This document shows positions 59,155 to 64,000 of a DNA stretch of 64,000 nucleotides, piece by piece. Position numbers and translations under genes: made by a program. Positions within the stretch are counted from its first letter, which is position 1; each line of letters opens with the position of its first letter. This DNA is from Nonomuraea turcica (GTDB lineage: Bacteria; Actinomycetota; Actinomycetes; Streptosporangiales; Streptosporangiaceae). Location: positions 309,031 through 373,030 of the forward strand of contig NZ_JAUZQF010000012.1 of the NCBI RefSeq assembly GCF_030718205.1. Reading direction: 5' to 3'. The notes under the pieces are model-generated. The model worked only from the letters and a program-made list of their open reading frames with translations, did no database searches and was not told the DNA's origin.

Positions 59155-60465
59155 GTGATGCAAGAAGAGGTCTGGTTGATAGAGCCCTCCGGTCCGCTCC
59201 GGGGGGACGTCGAGGTACGCGGTTCCAAGAACGGCGTGTCCAAGCACATGGTCGCCGCCATGCTCGGCAGTGGGGAGAGCAGCATTCACAACGCCCCTGA
59301 AGTGGGCGAGGTCGGTATCACCGCAGCCATGCTGGAGGCGCTCGGCATCCACGTTCAGATCTCCGGATCGGAGATCAGGATCGAGCGCGGCCCGGAGATC
59401 GAGCCGCGGGTGCCCGACGCGTTCACGGGGCTCAACCGCATCCCCATCCTCATGCTCGGGCCGCTGCTGCACCTGGCGGGGGAGGCGTTCGTCCCGCTGG
59501 TCGGCGGCGACCCGATCGGGCGGCGGCCGGTGAACTTCCATGTCGAGGCCCTGCGCTCGATGGGCGCCGAGGTGGAGGTCGGCGACACCGGCATCTACGC
59601 CAAGGCCAAACGCCTCAACGGCACCAGGATCGAGCTGCCCTACCCGAGCGTGGGCGCCACCGAGACGGTGCTGATGTCGGCGGTGCTGGCCGAGGGCAAG
59701 ACGGTGCTGAAGAACGCCGCCATGGAGCCCGAGGTGGTGGAGCTGGCGCTGTTCCTGCAACGGATGGGGGCCAGGATCGAACTGTCGCCCGACCGCAGGA
59801 TCGTCATCGAGGGCGTCGAACGGCTGCGCGGCGCCTCCACCTGGCTGACCGGTGACCGCATCGAGGCGTTCTCGTACCTGGCGGCGGGCCTGGTCACCGG
59901 GGGAGAGGTGCGGGTGCACGGCTGCCCGCAGGACCGCCTGGTGACCGCGATCACCACGCTGGCCAGGATGGGCGCCCAGTTCGCCATCAACGACGAATAC
60001 CTGTGCGCCACCGCCCCGCCGGAGGGGCTGCGCGCGGCGGCCGTGCAGACCGACACCCACCCCGGGTTCATGACGGACTGGCAGACGCCGCTCATGGTGC
60101 TGTTCACGCAGAGTCAGGGCATGTCCGTCCTGCACGAGACGGTCTTCGAGAACCGCCTGGTGTACGTGCCCGCGCTGCAGAAGATGGGCTGCGAGATCGA
60201 GGTGTTCGACCAATGCCTGGGCGGGCCCGCGTGCCGCTACCACGACACCAACTCCCGCCACTCGGCGGTCGTGCGCGGCGTGTCCAAGCTCAAGGGCGCC
60301 GACGTCACGCTGCCGGACATCAGGGCCGGGTTCTCGGCCGTGCTCGCGGCCGCGGTCGCCGACGGGCCGTCCACGCTGCGCGGCGTGCACCACATCGAGC
60401 GCGGCTACCACCGGCCGTTCCAGCAGTTCGCGTCGCTCGGTCTGAACATTCGCAGGGACCAGTAA
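59155..60465 (+). CDS. murA: UDP-GlcNAc 1-carboxyvinyltransferase (MurA type) with Cys-to-Asp active site
   Basis: A 436-residue EPSP-synthase-fold enzyme that transfers enolpyruvate from PEP to UDP-GlcNAc, the first committed peptidoglycan step. Typical blocks are LRGDVEVRGSKNGVSKHMVAAML, GGDPIGRRPVNFHVEAL, PSVGATETVLMSAVLAEG, DTHPGFMTDWQTPLMVL and ETVFENRLVYVPALQKMG. The loop that carries Cys115 in E. coli (GGCTIGARPVDLH) has Asp at residue 119 here, the substitution known to give fosfomycin insensitivity in mycobacterial MurA. Divergence from classical MurA leaves open that it is a paralogue. A class A PBP follows 19 bases later. Confidence 0.88.
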   Translation: MMQEEVWLIEPSGPLRGDVEVRGSKNGVSKHMVAAMLGSGESSIHNAPEVGEVGITAAMLEALGIHVQISGSEIRIERGPEIEPRVPDAFTGLNRIPILMLGPLLHLAGEAFVPLVGGDPIGRRPVNFHVEALRSMGAEVEVGDTGIYAKAKRLNGTRIELPYPSVGATETVLMSAVLAEGKTVLKNAAMEPEVVELALFLQRMGARIELSPDRRIVIEGVERLRGASTWLTGDRIEAFSYLAAGLVTGGEVRVHGCPQDRLVTAITTLARMGAQFAINDEYLCATAPPEGLRAAAVQTDTHPGFMTDWQTPLMVLFTQSQGMSVLHETVFENRLVYVPALQKMGCEIEVFDQCLGGPACRYHDTNSRHSAVVRGVSKLKGADVTLPDIRAGFSAVLAAAVADGPSTLRGVHHIERGYHRPFQQFASLGLNIRRDQ

Positions 60466-60484
60466 AGAGGTAGGAACCGGGCGT

Positions 60485-62743
60485 TTGCTGGCGTTCGGGT
60501 GGATGCAGATTTTCTACGTGACCGTACTCAAATCCGTCGGCGGACTCGGGCTGGCCGGGGCGGTCGGCGGCGTGCTCGCGGCGGGACTGGCCGCACCCGT
60601 GGTGAGCGGGGGCGGCCTCGCGGCCAAGAATGTCGCGAACACCTTCGTCGACGACCTGCCGCCCGCCCCGCGCGAGGAGCCGCTCGCGCAGGTGACCAGG
60701 CTGCTGGACAAGGACGGCCGGACGTTCGCCCAGTTCTACGAGGCGAACAGGACGGCCGTCCCGCTCCGCGCCATCGCCCCGGTGATGCGCAGGGCGATCG
60801 TGGCCATCGAGGACGCCCGCTTCTACGAGCACGGCGGCCTCGACGTCAGGGGCACCTTCCGGGCGCTGCTCACCAACACCCAGGCAGGCGGCATCCGGCA
60901 GGGCGGCTCGTCGCTGACCCAGCAGCTCGTCAAGAACATCCTGGTGGAGAGCGCCCGCACCGAAGCCGAACGCGACCGGGCCCGCGCGCCGAACCTGGCC
61001 CGCAAGATCACCGAGCTGCGGTACGCCCTGGCGCTCGAACGCAAGTACCGCAAGGACGAGATCCTGGAGCGGTATCTGAACATCGCCTACTTCGGCGCCG
61101 GCGCGCATGGCGTGCAAGCGGCGGCCCGCCGCTTCTTCTCCACGTCGGCCTCCCGGCTGACCCTCACCCAGGCGGCCACGCTGGCGGGCGCCGTGCGGAT
61201 ACCGTACTCGACCGACCCGTCGCTCGGCGCCGCCCACCGGGCGCGGCTGCGAGAGCGGCGGGACCTCGTGCTGGACCGCATGGCCGGGCTCAAGCTGATC
61301 ACCCAGCAGGAGGCGGCGAACGCCAAGAGCTCGCCCCTCGACCTCAAGCTCAGGCCCGAGCCCGGCGGCTGCGAGCAGAGCAACTACCCGTTCTACTGCC
61401 TGTACGTCAAGCACGAGCTCCTGTCCAATCCGGTGTTCGGCAACACCACGGCCCAGCGGCGGGCCAGACTGGCCAGGGGCGGCCTGGTGATCAGGACCAG
61501 CCTCGACCCGCACGCGCAACGGGCCGCCGAGCGGGCAATCCGCCGCCACGTGCACCCCCAGGACACCGAGGTGGCCGCCGAGGCCATGGTGGAGCCGGGA
61601 ACGGGGCGGATCAGGGCGATGGCGGCCAGCAAGGAGTTCGGCCGCAACCCGGGCAACCGCAAGAACGGCCCCAGGACCACCTTCAACCTGCCCGCCGACG
61701 TGGCGCACGGTGGCGGGCAGGGCTTCCAGGCCGGGTCCACGTTCAAGGTGTTCACCCTGGCCACCGCGTTGAAGCAGGGGTGGAGGTTCGGCGACGGCTT
61801 CCAGACGCCCGGAGCGCTGGTGCCCGGCCAGGGCTACCGCAACTGCAAGGGCCGGCCGGTCAACGACCCCGACACCCGCGTGCTCAACGCCAGCGGCGAG
61901 GGCGAGGGCGGCCCGCACAGCATCGAGACCGGCACCTGGAAGTCGGTGAACATCTTCTACATGATGCTGGAGCGCAAGGTCGGGCTCTGCAACGTGGTGA
62001 AGACCGCCAGGGCGCTCGGCGCCGTACGGGCCGACGGGAGAGCGCTGCGCGAGGTGCCGACGTTCACGCTGGGCGTCAACGAGATGGACCCGGTGACGGT
62101 GGCGGCGTCCTTCGCGGCGTTCGCCGCCCGCGGGGCCTACTGCCGGCCACTGGCCATCGAGGAGATCGTCGGCAGGAACGGGCGGCGCACCCACGTGCCG
62201 CCGGCCTGCGAGCAGGCCATCGAGCGGCCGGTCGCCGACGCGGTCAACCATGTGCTCACGGGGGTGTTCGACAAGGGCACCATGAAAGGGCAGGGCCTGG
62301 ACCGGCCCGCCGCCGGCAAGACCGGGACCAACAACGGCTACACCTCGGCCTGGTTCGCCGGCTACACGCCGCAGCTGGCGGCGGCGGTCAGCGTCGGGGA
62401 CATCCGGGGCTCCTACCGTTTCCCGCTGCAGGGCGTGCAGATCGGGGACCAGTACTACGGCTCGGTGCAGGGCGCGTCGCTGCCCGGGCCGATCTGGGTG
62501 GAGTCGATGCGGCCCGCGCTGCGCCACGTCGAGCCTCGGGGGTTCCCCGGGCCGAACATGGCGCGCTTCGGCGGCGGTCACACGCCTGGTCTGAAGGAGG
62601 CCCTGGCCGAGGAGGAAAAGCGCGAGAAGCGGCGCGGTGACCGGGCCTTCGCCAAGCGTCATCGCAAGCTCTTGCGGTGGCTGCTCGGCCGGAGCCCGGC
62701 CGCGCCGTCCCCGGACTGGCCGCTCCGCCGCCGCCGGCACTAG
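60485..62743 (+). CDS. Class A penicillin-binding protein (transglycosylase/transpeptidase)
   Basis: A 752-residue bifunctional peptidoglycan synthase. One N-terminal membrane segment precedes the GT51 domain (IEDARFYEHGGLDVRGTF with catalytic Glu, QGGSSLTQQLVKN, ERYLNIAYFGAGAHGVQAAAR). The transpeptidase domain follows, with STFK (S418-K421), SVN and KTGTNNGYTSAWFAGYTP. Its C-terminus is basic (RRRRH). The TTG at 60485 is supported by AGGTAGGA upstream, but ATG 60503 or GTG 60518 are possible. With the MurA-type gene just before it, it makes a small wall-synthesis unit. Its final codons merge into the 18-bp repeat array. Confidence 0.93.
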   Translation: MLAFGWMQIFYVTVLKSVGGLGLAGAVGGVLAAGLAAPVVSGGGLAAKNVANTFVDDLPPAPREEPLAQVTRLLDKDGRTFAQFYEANRTAVPLRAIAPVMRRAIVAIEDARFYEHGGLDVRGTFRALLTNTQAGGIRQGGSSLTQQLVKNILVESARTEAERDRARAPNLARKITELRYALALERKYRKDEILERYLNIAYFGAGAHGVQAAARRFFSTSASRLTLTQAATLAGAVRIPYSTDPSLGAAHRARLRERRDLVLDRMAGLKLITQQEAANAKSSPLDLKLRPEPGGCEQSNYPFYCLYVKHELLSNPVFGNTTAQRRARLARGGLVIRTSLDPHAQRAAERAIRRHVHPQDTEVAAEAMVEPGTGRIRAMAASKEFGRNPGNRKNGPRTTFNLPADVAHGGGQGFQAGSTFKVFTLATALKQGWRFGDGFQTPGALVPGQGYRNCKGRPVNDPDTRVLNASGEGEGGPHSIETGTWKSVNIFYMMLERKVGLCNVVKTARALGAVRADGRALREVPTFTLGVNEMDPVTVAASFAAFAARGAYCRPLAIEEIVGRNGRRTHVPPACEQAIERPVADAVNHVLTGVFDKGTMKGQGLDRPAAGKTGTNNGYTSAWFAGYTPQLAAAVSVGDIRGSYRFPLQGVQIGDQYYGSVQGASLPGPIWVESMRPALRHVEPRGFPGPNMARFGGGHTPGLKEALAEEEKREKRRGDRAFAKRHRKLLRWLLGRSPAAPSPDWPLRRRRH

Positions 62744-63019
62744 CGCCCGCGCCGGCACTAGCGCTCGCGTCGGCACAAGTGCATGCGTCGGCACAAGTGC
62801 ATGCGTCGGCACCAGTGCATGCGTCGGCACAAGTGCATGCGCCGGCACAAGTGCATGCGCCGATACCAGTGCACGCGCCGATACCAGTGCACGCGCCGAT
62901 ACCAGTGCACGCGCCGATACCAGTGCACGCGCCGATACCAGTGCACGCGCCGATACCAGTGCACGCGCCGGCACCAGTGCACGCGCCAGCACAAGTGCAC
63001 GCGCTGGCACCAGCGCACG
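62732..63019. repeat. 18-bp tandem repeat (minisatellite), about 16 units
   Basis: Sixteen contiguous 18-base units run from 62732 to 63019. The first overlaps the stop of the PBP gene. Units fall into three types: CGTCGGCACAAGTGCATG, CGCCGATACCAGTGCACG (six identical units, 62858-62965) and intermediates such as CGCCGGCACCAGTGCACG. Each contains a GTGCAC or GTGCAT core. There are no spacers. The period is a multiple of three, so several frames stay open, but no start, ribosome-binding site or family supports coding. Confidence 0.95.
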
Positions 63020-63156
63020 CCGCCCGAAGCTAGCGCACGCCGCTGCCACTAGCGCACGTCGCCCGCCATCAGCGCACGCCGCCCGGCCAGCGCACGCTGC
63101 TGGCGTTAGCGCACGTTGCCCCAGCGCACGACGCTGGCACGAGCGCACGCCGCCCC
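63020..63156. repeat. Degenerate AGCGCACG-rich tract
   Basis: After the regular array, AGCGCACG recurs about every 16-22 bases (for example in TAGCGCACGCCG, TAGCGCACGTCG, CAGCGCACGCCG), interspersed with variable GC-rich sequence. Single further copies occur at about 63162 and 63342. It looks like a decayed or irregular extension of the 18-bp array, whose last unit already ends CAGCGCACG. Confidence 0.7.
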
Positions 63157-63200
63157 GGCGTCAGCGCACGGCGATGGGGCCAGCGCCGTGCGCTGACGCC
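63157..63200. terminator. Perfect 17-bp inverted repeat between convergent genes
   Basis: GGCGTCAGCGCACGGCG (63157-63173) and CGCCGTGCGCTGACGCC (63184-63200) form a perfect 17-bp stem with a 10-base loop. It lies between the PBP gene and the YbaK-type gene, which converge, and may terminate both transcripts without a T run. It is built on the AGCGCACG motif of the adjacent tract. Confidence 0.6.
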
Positions 63201-63207
63201 AGGCACT

Positions 63208-63331
63208 GTTGCGCGATGCTCGCCCGGGCGGCGCGCTGCTCGAGGAGGGTTGCCAGGGCGGCGTCCACGCGGCCGATCGCCGCACGGCTCTCCGGCAACG
63301 TGGCGGGCGCCTCCGGGCGCAGTAGCGCGCC
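63208..63331 (-). pseudogene. Inverted 124-bp copy of part of the chorismate mutase gene
   Basis: Read on the minus strand, 63331-63208 aligns without gaps to 50680-50803 of the DAHPS-like/chorismate mutase gene, with about seven mismatches in 124 bases. The segment corresponds to the junction and the first helix of the mutase domain (ALLRPEAPATLPESRAAIGRVDAALATLLEQRAA). Flanking sequence does not match on either side, and no full-length gene surrounds it, so it is a fragment rather than a functional paralogue. Confidence 0.9.
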
Positions 63332-63392
63332 GCCTGGCAGTAGCGCACGCCGCGGCCCCTTCCTGGGACGCCGGGTGCCTGCGGAAACGGGC

Positions 63393-63887
63393 CTAGGCGG
63401 TCTTCCCGATGGGCGCCGTGACGGCCCTGGTGAGCGTGATGAGGTTGTCGGGCGCGGTCTCGATCTGCAGCCCGCGCTTGCCGGCCGAGAAGTAGATCGT
63501 CTCGAAGTCGAGCGCCGAGGAGTCGACCACCGTCGGCAACTGCTTGCGCTGCCCCAGCGGGCTGATGCCGCCCACGACGTAACCGGTCACCCGCTCCACC
63601 TTCGCCGCGTCGGCCATCGCCGCGCGCTTGCTGTTGAGCGCGCTCGCCAGCGCTTTGAGGTCGAGCTTGCCCGCCACCGGCACCACCGCCACCGCGAGCC
63701 CGCTCTCGACCTCCGCCACCAGCGTCTTGAAGATCCGCTCGTAGGGGACTCCGAGTGCGTCCGCCGCTTCCTCGCCGTAGGCCTGGGCGGCGGCGTCGTG
63801 CTCGTAGGGGTGGAGCGTGAAGTCGGCCTTGGCCTTCGTCAGGGCCATGGTGGCCGGGGTGCCGCCCCCTTTGCTGTGCCGTGACAC
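63393..63887 (-). CDS. ybaK: YbaK-type Cys-tRNA(Pro)/aminoacyl-tRNA deacylase
   Basis: A roughly 164-residue trans-editing enzyme that hydrolyses Cys-tRNA(Pro). The family's GGTPATxAL start block, FTLHPYEHD, IFKTLVAEVESGLAVAVVPVAGKLDLKAL and the GYVVGGISPLGQRKQLPTVVD motif are intact. GTG at 63887 was chosen because it yields the usual SRHSKGGGTPAT N-terminus, though no clear ribosome-binding site precedes it. An ATG at 63941, with a TATGTT hexamer eight bases upstream, is an alternative (possibly leaderless) start. The remaining bases to the window end show no further gene. Confidence 0.93.
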   Translation of the reverse strand: MSRHSKGGGTPATMALTKAKADFTLHPYEHDAAAQAYGEEAADALGVPYERIFKTLVAEVESGLAVAVVPVAGKLDLKALASALNSKRAAMADAAKVERVTGYVVGGISPLGQRKQLPTVVDSSALDFETIYFSAGKRGLQIETAPDNLITLTRAVTAPIGKTA

Positions 63888-64000
63888 GTTAGTTGGAACC
63901 GAGGCGTTGTCGTGAGCTGTGGTTCTGGCTTTCCGGGACATGGTTGTTGAACATAGCGGGTCACGCTACTTGGCACCGATGACGAGTTGCCACGACTGTT

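Noticed and set aside
62700..62760. Frameshifted, longer PBP continuing into the repeats
   Set aside because: The basic C-terminus and TAG are plausible as they stand, and no homologous downstream segment was recognised; kept only as a possibility in the minisatellite finding.
62732..63019. CRISPR array
   Set aside because: Units are 18 bases, contiguous and without unique spacers; no cas genes are in the window.
62637..63390. Long open frames through the repeat region, with VHAP- or GTSA-type peptide repeats
   Set aside because: An 18-base period keeps several frames open by itself. No start with a ribosome-binding site or recognisable domain is present, and frames also run antisense through the mutase fragment.
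1..64000. tRNA or rRNA genes, insertion sequences, prophage or integrase genes
   Set aside because: No such sequences or proteins were recognised on either strand; the repeats near 63 kb have no transposase or IS-end features.

Overview
The window is GC-rich, densely coding actinobacterial DNA. It carries an F420-dependent oxidoreductase fragment, SepF, a Wag31-type DivIVA, a meso-DAP-type MurE, a DUF3040 protein and an ileS T-box leader. Gene content and order suggest the Streptosporangiaceae (Nonomuraea or a relative); this is an inference from family knowledge, since no database search was possible.

Layout. 1-7.5 kb (+): the end of an LLM-class F420 oxidoreductase, a membrane pseudokinase, an M24 peptidase, efp-nusB, a methyltransferase, dinB (Pol IV) behind a LexA-type box, and a DUF3040 protein. 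7.7-12.5 kb (-): a moxR / DUF58 / transglutaminase operon. 12.8-32.7 kb (+): the division and cell-wall (dcw) cluster, in the order mraZ, rsmH, ftsL, ftsI, murE, murF, mraY, murD, ftsW, murG, murC, ftsQ, ftsZ, yggS, sepF, yggT, divIVA. Many stop/start codons overlap, as expected for translational coupling. 32.8-37.6 kb: a membrane protein with two zinc-ribbon-like modules, an ECF42-type sigma factor with its DGPF partner (-), and an NmrA-like oxidoreductase. 37.7-43.2 kb: ileS (-) with a T-box leader, then a DksA/TraR protein, lspA and an RluD-family gene (+). 43.2-49.8 kb (-): one compact six-gene operon of three Ser/Thr kinases, an AraC regulator and an AzlCD exporter. 50-53.4 kb: an attenuator-like leader and a degenerate DAHP-synthase/chorismate mutase fusion (+), then an SGNH hydrolase and an amino-acid permease (-). 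53.6-62.7 kb: dnaE, an amidase, a small membrane protein (-), a MurA-type enzyme with Asp in place of the catalytic Cys, and a class A PBP. 62.7-64 kb: a non-coding stretch with an 18-bp minisatellite, a degenerate AGCGCACG-rich tract, a perfect inverted repeat and an inverted 124-bp copy of part of the chorismate mutase gene, then a YbaK-type deacylase (-).

How the genes work together. The dcw cluster makes the peptidoglycan precursor (MurC-F, MraY, MurG), polymerises it at the septum (FtsW, FtsI) and builds the divisome (FtsZ, FtsQ, FtsL, SepF) and the polar-growth scaffold (DivIVA). A four-copy, 10-bp-spaced repeat overlapping the mraZ promoter fits MraZ autoregulation. The MurA-type enzyme and class A PBP near the right end are further wall-synthesis functions.

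Most unusual items: the pseudo-DAHPS/chorismate mutase gene with its attenuator and its partial inverted copy about 12.5 kb away; low-complexity repeat expansions inside FtsI and MurF; the pseudokinase; the duplicated zinc-ribbon protein next to divIVA; and the SOS-box/leaderless dinB architecture. I saw no tRNA, rRNA, CRISPR array, insertion sequence or prophage.
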